Assembly: GCA_934747325.1 (NCBI GenBank)
Contig: CAKVGW010000003.1
Coordinates: 1-57,538, forward strand
Length of the DNA: 57,538 bases
Source of the DNA: an uncultured Candidatus Melainabacteria bacterium
GTDB taxonomy: Bacteria > Cyanobacteriota > Vampirovibrionia > Gastranaerophilales > Gastranaerophilaceae
Direction: 5' to 3'
The notes under the pieces are model-generated. The model worked only from the letters and a program-made list of their open reading frames with translations. It had not been told where the DNA came from and ran no database searches. The position numbers were made by a program, and so were the translations under genes. Position 1 is the first letter of the stretch; each line of letters opens with the position of its first letter. Positions 17,230 through 24,239 of the stretch are shown one piece after another.

Positions 17230-18615
17230 CTATATTACTTTTAATGCTTGCTTAATCTCCCTTATGGCAGTTGCAATTTCTCTATTAGTGTCTTTATCTT
17301 TTTTTACTTTTTCATAAGCATACATAATTGTTGTATGTTTTTTGTTATAAAATTCTGCAATATTTTCAAAACTTTGGTTTGTAATTTCACGACACATGAA
17401 AATTGATAAATGCCTTGCGGTAGCAACTTTTTGACCTCTTGCCGTACCTTTTAAATCCTCAATATTTACGTCATAATAACTTGCAGTAACTCGTGCAATT
17501 TTGTCAAAGCTAATTTCATTTTCAGCAGAATTACATTTTAAAACATCTTTTGCTAATTTTAATGTTAACGGTTGCTCAGTGATTTCAGCATAAGCGCAAA
17601 CTTTAGTAAACGCGCCTTCTAATTCTCTTACGTTTTTAGAGAAATTTTGTGCAATATATAAAAGTGCTTTTTCTTCAAAATCTAAATCATTGTCTTTGGC
17701 AAGTTTTTTTATGATTTTAAACCTTGTTTCTAAATCAGGCGGAGTTAGTTCCAACATCAAGCCCATTTCAAATCTAGAACACAATGCCTCAGTAAGTTTT
17801 GGAATATCTTTTGGAACTCTGTCTGAAGTAATAACAATTTGTTTGCCTTTGTTATAGAGGCTGTCAAAAGTATATTGTAAATTTTCCATTGATTTCATTT
17901 TTGATTCAATAAATTGAATATCGTCAATCAAAATTATGTCAATATTTGTATATTTGCGGTTAAATTTTGACATGTTTTCAATGTTGTTATTTGTTTTACG
18001 ACTATTAGAAATATAATCATTCACATAATCATCGGTTTTTGTATATTTTACTCTTAATTTAGGATTGTTAAATATTGTATAATGCCCGATTGCTTGCATC
18101 AAGTGTGTTTTTCCTAAACCGGAGTTGCCATAAATAAATAACGGATTGTATTTGGTTGCGGGATGTTCTGCAACTGCTTTTGCTACTTTATAAGCAAACT
18201 CATTATTTTCGCCAACTACAAAATTTTCAAATTTGTATTTTAAATTAAGATTAGACGAAGATTGCATGTTGCTTAAATTTTCCATTGCCATTTCTTTAAG
18301 ATTTTTTTCGCTAATCTTTTTTTGAATTTTTTCAGTTTCTTTTTTTAGAGTTTTTGCAGCTTTTTCGTCATAAATAATTACAAACCTTGCGTTTTTTTCT
18401 CCTGAAATTTTTTGTAAAGCCTGATTCATTTGCTCATAATGGTTGCGCCTTAATAAATCGCGTCCCATCATTTGACCTGTTACGACTGTCAGAACGCCTT
18501 TATCATAACCTGAAATTTCAAGCGGATAAATCCAAGGGTGAACATTTTCGGGCAAAGTACCAATTAATTCTTCCTTAATTTGTTCCCAAAAACGTTTTAA
18601 CTCTATATTTTCCAT
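17230..18615 (-). CDS. dnaA: Chromosomal replication initiator DnaA
   Basis: The AAA+ initiator that binds DnaA boxes and opens oriC. At 461 residues it is typical. Domain I (1-90) starts 'FWEQIKEELIGTLPENVHPW'. A short linker follows. The AAA+ domain has Walker A 'GNSGLGKT' (163-170), Walker B 'IILIDDIQF' (about 227-235) and sensor region 'VITSDRVPKDI'. Domain IV ends with 'MCREITNQSFENIAEFYN' and 'KKHTTIMYAYEKV', the helix-turn-helix and DnaA signature. It lies only 28 bases downstream of tRNA-Cys on the same strand. dnaN is not adjacent and I saw no cluster of TTATCCACA-like boxes on either side, so oriC is probably elsewhere. Confidence 0.98.
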   Translation of the reverse strand: MENIELKRFWEQIKEELIGTLPENVHPWIYPLEISGYDKGVLTVVTGQMMGRDLLRRNHYEQMNQALQKISGEKNARFVIIYDEKAAKTLKKETEKIQKKISEKNLKEMAMENLSNMQSSSNLNLKYKFENFVVGENNEFAYKVAKAVAEHPATKYNPLFIYGNSGLGKTHLMQAIGHYTIFNNPKLRVKYTKTDDYVNDYISNSRKTNNNIENMSKFNRKYTNIDIILIDDIQFIESKMKSMENLQYTFDSLYNKGKQIVITSDRVPKDIPKLTEALCSRFEMGLMLELTPPDLETRFKIIKKLAKDNDLDFEEKALLYIAQNFSKNVRELEGAFTKVCAYAEITEQPLTLKLAKDVLKCNSAENEISFDKIARVTASYYDVNIEDLKGTARGQKVATARHLSIFMCREITNQSFENIAEFYNKKHTTIMYAYEKVKKDKDTNREIATAIREIKQALKVI

Positions 18616-18643
18616 ACAACTCTATTGATTTGCTAAATAAAAA

Positions 18644-18714
18644 AGGCGACACCCAGATTCGAACTGGGGATAAAAGCTTTGCAGGCTTCTGCCTTACCAC
18701 TTGGCCATGTCGCC
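18644..18714 (-). tRNA. tRNA-Cys (GCA anticodon)
   Basis: The minus strand folds as a cloverleaf: acceptor stem GGCGACA/TGTCGCC, anticodon loop CTGCAAA giving anticodon GCA, T arm with GTTCGAATC, and discriminator U73 as expected for tRNA-Cys. The 3' CCA is not encoded; a T-run follows instead. It is 71 bases without CCA. Confidence 0.95.
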
Positions 18715-18722
18715 GTAAGAAT

Positions 18723-18751
18723 ATAATATTATAAACATTGAAGTTTTGCAA
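18723..18751 (-). promoter_or_regulatory. Promoter of tRNA-Cys (and possibly dnaA)
   Basis: Minus strand TTGCAA (18751-18746), a 17-base spacer, TATTAT (18728-18723). Transcription would start near 18716, two bases before the tRNA 5' end. Read-through would reach dnaA. Confidence 0.65.
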
Positions 18752-18761
18752 GAGAAAGTTT

Positions 18762-18806
18762 AAAAAAATATGCCGAAAAATTAACTAATTCTTCGACATA
18801 TTTTTT
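18762..18806 (-). terminator. Intrinsic terminator after fructose-bisphosphate aldolase
   Basis: Arms of about 15 bases with one mismatch (18762-18776 / 18792-18806; core ATATGCCGAA with TTCGACATAT), ending in a T-run on the minus strand, 53 bases after the aldolase stop codon. Confidence 0.8.
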
Positions 18807-18858
18807 ACTTTGTAGTTTTACTTTTGTCAACCGACCAGATATCTACGTGCGTAGCACA

Positions 18859-19818
18859 CTAGTCGTCAGCGTGACCAGCTGTTCCAAGAACGTCACGCAT
18901 TTTGTGCATAACCATTTCTTTAACTGCTGTTCTACCAGGTCCCATGTATTCACGTGGGTCGAATTTTTCAGGATGTTCAATGAAGAATTCTCTGATAGTA
19001 GAAGTCATAGCTAATCTCAAGTCAGTGTCGATGTTGATTTTAGCTACACCGTGTTTAGAAGCGTAGTTAAGCATATCTTCTGGAACGCCTTGAGCGTCAG
19101 GTAAGTTACCACCGTATTTGTTACATTTAGCAACGAATTCAGCAGGAACTGAAGAAGAACCGTGAAGAACGATTGGGTAATCGCCGAAACCAGCTTCTTT
19201 CAATGCGTCTTTAATTTCTTTTAATCTATCAAAGTCTAATTTAGCTTCACCTTTGAATTTGTAAGCACCGTGAGAAGTACCGATAGCGATAGCTAGAGAA
19301 TCGCAACCAGTTTGTTTAACGAATTCTACAGCTTCGTGAACGTTAGTGTATTTAGCATCTTTAGCATCAACGTTTACATCATCTTCAACACCGGCTAATT
19401 TACCAAGTTCAGCTTCTACTGAAACTCCTCTTTCGTGAGCGTATTCAACAACTTTCTTAGTTAAAGCTACGTTTTCTTCGAATGGGAATCTTGAACCGTC
19501 AATCATAACAGATGAGAAACCGCCATCGATACAAGCTTTACAAATTTCAAAATCAGCACCGTGGTCAAGGTGAAGAGCTATAGGCACTGTAGTTGTAGCT
19601 AAAGCTGCTTCTACTAATTTGATAAGGTATGTTTGGTTAGCATATTTTCTAGCACCTGCTGAAACTTGAAGAATGATTGGTGATCTTGTTTCTTCTGCAG
19701 CTTCTGCAATACCTTGTAAAATTTCCATGTTGTTAACGTTGTAAGCACCGATAGCATAACCGCCAGCTAATGCTTTTCTGAACATTTCACCTGTTCCAAC
19801 TAATTTTCTTTCACTCAT
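18859..19818 (-). CDS. fba: Class II fructose-bisphosphate aldolase
   Basis: Zinc-dependent aldolase that cleaves fructose 1,6-bisphosphate (glycolysis) or makes it (gluconeogenesis). At 319 residues it is usual length. Zinc and catalytic motifs are visible: 'ALHLDHGADFEI' (Asp85 and His86), 'EAELGKLAGVEDD', 'IGTSHGAYKF' with the second His, and 'IVLHGSSSVP' with the third. 'KINIDTDLRLA' is the conserved phosphate-binding end. A good AGGAGAA ribosome site precedes ATG. The codon use is even and repetitive (AAC, GAA, GCT), as in highly expressed genes. It is monocistronic, with its own terminator. The sequence matches the longer class IIA/B type annotated fbaA or fba. Confidence 0.96.
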   Translation of the reverse strand: MSERKLVGTGEMFRKALAGGYAIGAYNVNNMEILQGIAEAAEETRSPIILQVSAGARKYANQTYLIKLVEAALATTTVPIALHLDHGADFEICKACIDGGFSSVMIDGSRFPFEENVALTKKVVEYAHERGVSVEAELGKLAGVEDDVNVDAKDAKYTNVHEAVEFVKQTGCDSLAIAIGTSHGAYKFKGEAKLDFDRLKEIKDALKEAGFGDYPIVLHGSSSVPAEFVAKCNKYGGNLPDAQGVPEDMLNYASKHGVAKINIDTDLRLAMTSTIREFFIEHPEKFDPREYMGPGRTAVKEMVMHKMRDVLGTAGHADD

Positions 19819-20044
19819 GTGAGTTCTCCTTTTCTAATATTTGGAGTAAATTCTTCGAATAATAAGTGCTTGTTTGGCTCTCTTTTCGCCTCATTTACTC
19901 CCTATTCTATATAATATTTTATATTGATTTATACCCTAAAAATTACTACAAATATGAATAAAAGTAAAGTATTATATCGACTTTTTCTTGCGTATATTTG
20001 AATGTTGTAATAGAATAACGACTATCAATCAGGAGATATGTGAA

Positions 20045-20380
20045 ATGCAGGTAAACCCAATCAATGAGAATTCTTTTAAGGGTATAAAATTATCATCAAA
20101 TAATTATGAAAGAACTAAAAATATTGCAAAGCAACTAGAAGAAAAAGGTTACTATTGTTTAGGGCATAAAACTTTTTATTGTAATAATACTTTGTTTGAT
20201 AAAATTAATTTAGCTAAACAAATTCGTCAAAAAGCATATTTCTATAAAGTTGGATTTGGAGCAATTTTTTTACCTTGGAGTAAAGAAGTTTATTTAATGT
20301 CAAATTTGCAAAATGAGCAAAAGTTGTATTCGCTTGTGAAAGAAATAGATGATGGTGCAAGTATAAATTTGTTAATGTAA
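20045..20380 (+). CDS. Small unknown protein with N-terminal 'PINENSFKG' motif
   Basis: A 111-residue protein of unknown function. I choose ATG 20045 because AGGAGA lies eight bases upstream. The frame stays open upstream to 19988, but no ribosome site supports an earlier start. It begins 'MQVNPINENSFKGIKLSSNN'. The same arrangement, a PIN followed three or four residues later by Phe, starts the large M41 protein at 32465. The rest is a small alpha/beta unit with 'EEKGYYCLGHKTFYCNNTLF' and 'YFYKVGFGAIFLPWSKEVYL'. No signal peptide or membrane segment. A perfect palindromic terminator follows the stop by eight bases. Confidence 0.7.
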   Translation: MQVNPINENSFKGIKLSSNNYERTKNIAKQLEEKGYYCLGHKTFYCNNTLFDKINLAKQIRQKAYFYKVGFGAIFLPWSKEVYLMSNLQNEQKLYSLVKEIDDGASINLLM

Positions 20381-20388
20381 GATGAAAA

Positions 20389-20412
20389 AAGGACTGTCAA
20401 TTGACAGTCCTT
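20389..20412. terminator. Bidirectional terminator between convergent genes
   Basis: A perfect 24-base palindrome, AAGGACTGTCAA plus its complement, flanked by an A-run and a T-rich side. It lies nine bases from both the small 'SFKG' gene and rpsU stop codons. Confidence 0.85.
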
Positions 20413-20421
20413 AAAAATTAT

Positions 20422-20595
20422 TTATACCTTACGTTTACGAGCTGCTTCTGATTTGCGTTTTCTCTTTACGCTTGGCTTTTCATATCTTTCACGCTTTTTA
20501 ACTTCTGATAAGATACCAGCTTTTTGAATTTTCTTTTTGAATCTTCTTAATGCGCTTTCGATACTTTCGTTTTCGCCAACTTTAACTTCTGCCAT
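20422..20595 (-). CDS. rpsU: 30S ribosomal protein S21
   Basis: A 57-residue basic protein of the small ribosomal subunit, important for mRNA binding at initiation. Translation of the minus strand gives '[19 protein letters not shown]', then '[20 protein letters not shown]' and a basic tail '[14 protein letters not shown]', the full S21 pattern. The ribosome site GGTGG precedes ATG 20595. It is transcribed alone, towards the shared terminator. Confidence 0.95.
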   Translation of the reverse strand: MAEVKVGENESIESALRRFKKKIQKAGILSEVKKRERYEKPSVKRKRKSEAARKRKV

Positions 20596-20695
20596 TTATA
20601 TTTTCACCACCTTTATAGCATATTTGTAATACATAATTATGTTATAACAACCTTTTTCGAATTTCAAGTGCTTGTAATTACATCTTTACAACTCT

Positions 20696-21583
20696 TTAGA
20701 CAAATGCAGGTGTCGGATGTTCAATTACTGTGCGAACATAATTGTAATAATCGTTTTTTGTGCCGTATTTTTCAATCTTTTTAAGCAATTCGTCTTTTGT
20801 TATAAAGCCTTGATTAAATGCAATTTCTTCCAGACAAGAAATTTTAACACCTTTATTCAATTCCATTGTTTGTACAAATAAACTAGCTTGAAGCATTGAA
20901 TCGTGCGTACCTGTATCAAGCCAAGCAAATCCGCGTCCAAGAATTTCTACATTTAATTCTCCGCGTTCCAAGTATATTTTATTTAAATCCGTAATTTCTA
21001 ATTCACCTCTAGCGGATGGTTTAAGCTGTTTTGCAAAATCACAAACTCTGTTATCGTAGAAGTATAAACCTGTTACGGCATAATTTGATTTTGGATGAGC
21101 AGGTTTTTCTTCTAAAGAGATTGCTTTTTGATTTTCATCAAATTCAACAACGCCAAATCTTTCTGGGTCTTTTACTGTGTATCCAAAAACGGTTGCTCCT
21201 GCGTGTTTTTTTAGTGCATTTTTCATTATCGTAGAGAAGCCGTGACCGTGGAAAATATTGTCACCTAAAACTAAAGCAACATCATCACCTGCGATAAAAT
21301 CTTCTGCAATTAAAAATGCATCTGCAATCCCTCTTTGAACATATTGTATTTTGTAATGTAAGTTCAAACCAAACTGAGAACCATCCCCTAAAACCTTAAT
21401 AAAGTTATCATAATCCAGTTCGTTTGTAATTATTAAAATATCTTTAATGCCTGCTAACATCAAAGTTGAAAGCGGATAATAAATCATTGGTTTATCATAA
21501 ATCGGTAATAAGATTTTTGAAATAGGTTGTGATGCCGGATATAATCTCGTTCCGGCTCCTCCTGCTAATACAATTCCCTTCAT
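20696..21583 (-). CDS. rfbA: Glucose-1-phosphate thymidylyltransferase
   Basis: Makes dTDP-glucose from glucose 1-phosphate and dTTP, the first step to dTDP-rhamnose and other deoxysugars for surface polysaccharides. At 295 residues it has the RfbA/RmlA length. It starts '[18 protein letters not shown]' with the GGxGTRL pyrophosphorylase loop. Further conserved parts are '[18 protein letters not shown]', 'LGDNIFHG', '[16 protein letters not shown]' and '[13 protein letters not shown]'. rfbB, C and D are not in the window. It follows a thioredoxin-fold gene by nine bases on the same strand. Confidence 0.96.
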   Translation of the reverse strand: MKGIVLAGGAGTRLYPASQPISKILLPIYDKPMIYYPLSTLMLAGIKDILIITNELDYDNFIKVLGDGSQFGLNLHYKIQYVQRGIADAFLIAEDFIAGDDVALVLGDNIFHGHGFSTIMKNALKKHAGATVFGYTVKDPERFGVVEFDENQKAISLEEKPAHPKSNYAVTGLYFYDNRVCDFAKQLKPSARGELEITDLNKIYLERGELNVEILGRGFAWLDTGTHDSMLQASLFVQTMELNKGVKISCLEEIAFNQGFITKDELLKKIEKYGTKNDYYNYVRTVIEHPTPAFV

Positions 21584-21592
21584 ATATACTCC

Positions 21593-21955
21593 TTATCCTC
21601 TAAAAATTTTCATATTTTTTTCTATGCAAACGCTATCCATTAGACAATTTGGATTAACTTGTACGCCTTTTTTACGATTCAGTAATAATACGTAAGGTAC
21701 GTACATTCCACGATATTTAATCATTAAATCACGTCCGTAAGCTGTACTTGCATCTATTTTGAAAAAGTTGTATTGTCCATCATACATTTTGGCAAGCTTT
21801 TCATATCTTGGTGAAAACTTTTTGCAATAACTGCAATCAGGCGTATAAAGATATAAAAATACATTATTACCTTTATTGATTGCATTTTCTACCTCTCCGG
21901 CAAGTGCCGGTAAAAATGCCATTGATATTAAAATTAATAAACACTTTTTCAACAT
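21593..21955 (-). CDS. Exported thioredoxin-fold protein
   Basis: A 120-residue protein with a signal peptide ('LILISMAFLPALAG', cleavage about residue 19). It has a thioredoxin-like core with 'VFLYLYTPDCSYCKKFSPRY', so the redox CxxC is Cys41-Cys44, preceded by an aromatic strand as in TlpA/DsbE-like and thioredoxin-like proteins. The usual cis-Pro equivalent is in 'YVPYVLLLN'. Two more cysteines near the C terminus ('NCLMDSVC') could form a structural disulfide. It probably reduces or isomerises disulfides in the periplasm. It heads a two-gene unit with rfbA. Confidence 0.8.
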   Translation of the reverse strand: MLKKCLLILISMAFLPALAGEVENAINKGNNVFLYLYTPDCSYCKKFSPRYEKLAKMYDGQYNFFKIDASTAYGRDLMIKYRGMYVPYVLLLNRKKGVQVNPNCLMDSVCIEKNMKIFRG

Positions 21956-22007
21956 GTCTAAATAGTATCACCTATATATTGTTTTTTCAATAAATTTGTT
22001 ATTAAGT

Positions 22008-22036
22008 TGTTGTTGGGCAGGTATGCCCAACCGACA
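22008..22036. repeat. Dispersed 'TTGGGCA...TGCCCAA' palindrome, copy 1
   Basis: TTGGGCAGGTATGCCCAA is a near-perfect inverted repeat with flanking GTTG/CCGAC. Diverged copies lie at 50729-50754 (inverted), 51621-51646 and 54245-54270. Confidence 0.6.
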
Positions 22037-22107
22037 GTTTTCAATTAGTACAAATTTATTACCTAAAAATATGTTGACTTTTTTCTCACAATCATTAAAT
22101 CTCTAGT

Positions 22108-23121
22108 ATGACTAAAGATTATTATAAAATTTTACATATTTCTGAAAACTCAACACAAGAAGAAATAAAGTCTGCATATAGAATGCTTGCAAGAAAATGG
22201 CACCCTGATGTAGCAGGTAATTCTGAAGATGTTATTGTAAACTTTAAGGACATTAATGAAGCTTATGAAACACTTTCAAATGAAATAAAAAAAGCCGATT
22301 ATGATAAAGCAAGAAGATTTTACAGCTACTCAGGCTTGGGCGCAAGTGCGAACAATGGGGGAAAGAACGGAGAAAAGAAAGACACTTACAAAAAAGAAAA
22401 AAAAGAAGAAAATCAAAAAACGACTTCAAAACAAACTTATCATACAAAAGATAGTTTCAAATTCAGTTGGGAAGATTTTTTCTTCAAAACTCAAAGACAA
22501 GAAAAAGATATTGCCCAAAAAGGTAAAGATATTTATTCAGATATTGAAATCTCAATTTTTGAAGCTTTAGGTGGTACAACAAAAGTTATTAATATGCTTC
22601 AAACAAATCTTTGCCCAAAATGTCATGGCAGAAAATTTGTAAATGGTTCAGAATGTCCTTTTTGTAAAGGAAAGGGTGAAACTTCTACATACAAAAGATT
22701 TAACGTAAGAATACCAGCTGGAATCAGCGACAAATCAAAAATCAGATTGGCGGGAGAAGGTGAAAAAGGAATTAATGGCGGAGCAAATGGTGATTTGTAT
22801 TTGACGGTTCATATAAGAGAACCTAAAGGATATAAAACAGAAGGTTTGAATATTCTTAAAACAGTTCCTGTTACTCCATTTGAAGCGGTATTGGGTGCAA
22901 ATATCGTAATTCCTACATTAACAGGAAATGTATCTTTAAAAATCGCTCCAAATACAAGAAATGGTCAAAAAATAAGACTTTCCGGATGCGGAATAGAGCA
23001 AAATAACAAAGTTGGTGATATGATAGTAACTGTAGAAATTCAAATTCCTAAAAATTTGTCAGAGGAAGAAATTAATTTGTACAAAAGATTGGCTGAAATT
23101 TCTACAAGCACTGTGCGTTAG
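22108..23121 (+). CDS. DnaJ-like J-protein with half zinc finger
   Basis: A second J-domain chaperone, 337 residues. The J domain (1-68) has HPD at 32-34. The linker (70-140) is not Gly/Phe-rich but extremely Lys/Glu-rich. The zinc region retains only two cysteine motifs, 'CPKCHGRK' (169/172) and 'CPFCKGKG' (183/186), in place of the four of canonical DnaJ. The C-terminal beta-sandwich client domains look complete ('RIPAGISDKSKIRLAGEGE', 'TPFEAVLGANIVIPTL'). This is intermediate between type A DnaJ and CbpA. A single zinc centre would fit. The start lies soon after a possible TTGACT -35 at 22074, with no Shine-Dalgarno, so it may be leaderless. It is followed 14 bases later by queE. Confidence 0.88.
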   Translation: MTKDYYKILHISENSTQEEIKSAYRMLARKWHPDVAGNSEDVIVNFKDINEAYETLSNEIKKADYDKARRFYSYSGLGASANNGGKNGEKKDTYKKEKKEENQKTTSKQTYHTKDSFKFSWEDFFFKTQRQEKDIAQKGKDIYSDIEISIFEALGGTTKVINMLQTNLCPKCHGRKFVNGSECPFCKGKGETSTYKRFNVRIPAGISDKSKIRLAGEGEKGINGGANGDLYLTVHIREPKGYKTEGLNILKTVPVTPFEAVLGANIVIPTLTGNVSLKIAPNTRNGQKIRLSGCGIEQNNKVGDMIVTVEIQIPKNLSEEEINLYKRLAEISTSTVR

Positions 23122-23135
23122 AAAAAGGTAGTAAC

Positions 23136-23801
23136 ATGTCATCCATAAAACTAAAAGAACTCTTTGCATCAATTCAAGGCGAAGGACCGCTTGTGGGTTA
23201 TAAACAAATATTTATGCGCCTTTGCGGATGTAATTTAAAATGCAAATATTGTGATACGGATTTTGATACAATAAATGCTAAAGAATACACAATATCTGAG
23301 CTTTTAGAATATGTAAAAAAACATTCTGAATGTCATTCAGTATCATTAACGGGTGGCGAGCCTCTTTTGCATACTTCTTTCGTAAAAGAATTTGCTCAAA
23401 TTTCACCGCTTCCGATTTATTTAGAAACTAATGCAACGTTATTCGAACAATTAAATGACGTTATTGATTATATAGAATATGTTTCAGCTGATATTAAACT
23501 TCCGAGTGCAACCGGCATGTCTGCACAATGGGATATTCACGATAAGTTTTTTGAAATAGCAAACAAAAAAAACTTGTATGCAAAAGTTGTTTTTGACTCT
23601 AAGATTACTGATGATGAAATTGAAAATGTTTGTCATTTAGCTAAAAAACATAATATAGAACTTGTATTACAACCAATGATGATAGGTAAAACGCCTTCAA
23701 TAAAGTCTGAATTTATGCAACAAATTTTAGATAGATGCTTGCAAAAACACAAACGTACGCGCTTAATTCCGCAGGTACATAAGTTTATAGATGTTGAGTA
23801 A
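23136..23801 (+). CDS. queE: 7-carboxy-7-deazaguanine synthase (radical SAM)
   Basis: Radical SAM enzyme converting 6-carboxytetrahydropterin to 7-carboxy-7-deazaguanine, a step to queuosine and other 7-deazaguanines. The QueE hallmark 'SIQGEGPLVGYKQIFMRL' (12-29) precedes the CxxxCxxC cluster, Cys32, Cys36 and Cys39, followed by 'DTDFD'. 'SLTGGEPLLH' is the SAM-binding GGE motif. The length, 221, is typical. queC, queD and queF are not in the window. Its stop codon directly abuts the stop codon of the convergent dtd gene, leaving no intergenic DNA. Confidence 0.93.
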   Translation: MSSIKLKELFASIQGEGPLVGYKQIFMRLCGCNLKCKYCDTDFDTINAKEYTISELLEYVKKHSECHSVSLTGGEPLLHTSFVKEFAQISPLPIYLETNATLFEQLNDVIDYIEYVSADIKLPSATGMSAQWDIHDKFFEIANKKNLYAKVVFDSKITDDEIENVCHLAKKHNIELVLQPMMIGKTPSIKSEFMQQILDRCLQKHKRTRLIPQVHKFIDVE

Positions 23802-24239
23802 TTAATTCTCCAACATAAAAGTAACCGGCCCGTCGTTTATTAGTGCAATATCCATCATTGCACCGAATTGTCCTGTGCCGTATTGAATACCATAAGACGC
23901 AACTTCTTTAATAAAAGCTTCGTAAAGTTCATTTGCTAATGCTGGTGGAGCCGATTTATCAAAGCTTGGACGTGTACCTTTTTTGCAATCTCCGCAAAGC
24001 GTAAATTGTGAAACGATAAGCATTTCACCTTGAATATCAATCAAGGAAAGGTTCATTTTATCATTGTCATCTGAAAATATTCTCAAATTTACAAGTTTTT
24101 TTGCCATCTTTTGAATATTTTCTAATGTATCGCCTTTTTCTATTCCAACAAGTGCTAAAATACCTTTATTTATGGCTGAATATTGTTTATTATCAATCGT
24201 AACAGATGCTTCTTTTACTCTTTGAATTAATACTTTCAT
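23802..24239 (-). CDS. dtd: D-aminoacyl-tRNA deacylase
   Basis: Hydrolyses D-aminoacyl- and glycyl-mischarged tRNAs, a translation proofreading step. At 145 residues it is full length. It starts 'MKVLIQRVKEASVTID'. The conserved active-site segments are 'SQFTLCGDCKKGTRPSFDKS' (about 77-96, with the SQxT element) and the C-terminal cross-subunit Gly-cisPro 'DGPVTFMLEN'. It overlaps the preceding gene by four bases (ATGA) and is the last gene of the five-gene operon that starts at 28313. Confidence 0.95.
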   Translation of the reverse strand: MKVLIQRVKEASVTIDNKQYSAINKGILALVGIEKGDTLENIQKMAKKLVNLRIFSDDNDKMNLSLIDIQGEMLIVSQFTLCGDCKKGTRPSFDKSAPPALANELYEAFIKEVASYGIQYGTGQFGAMMDIALINDGPVTFMLEN

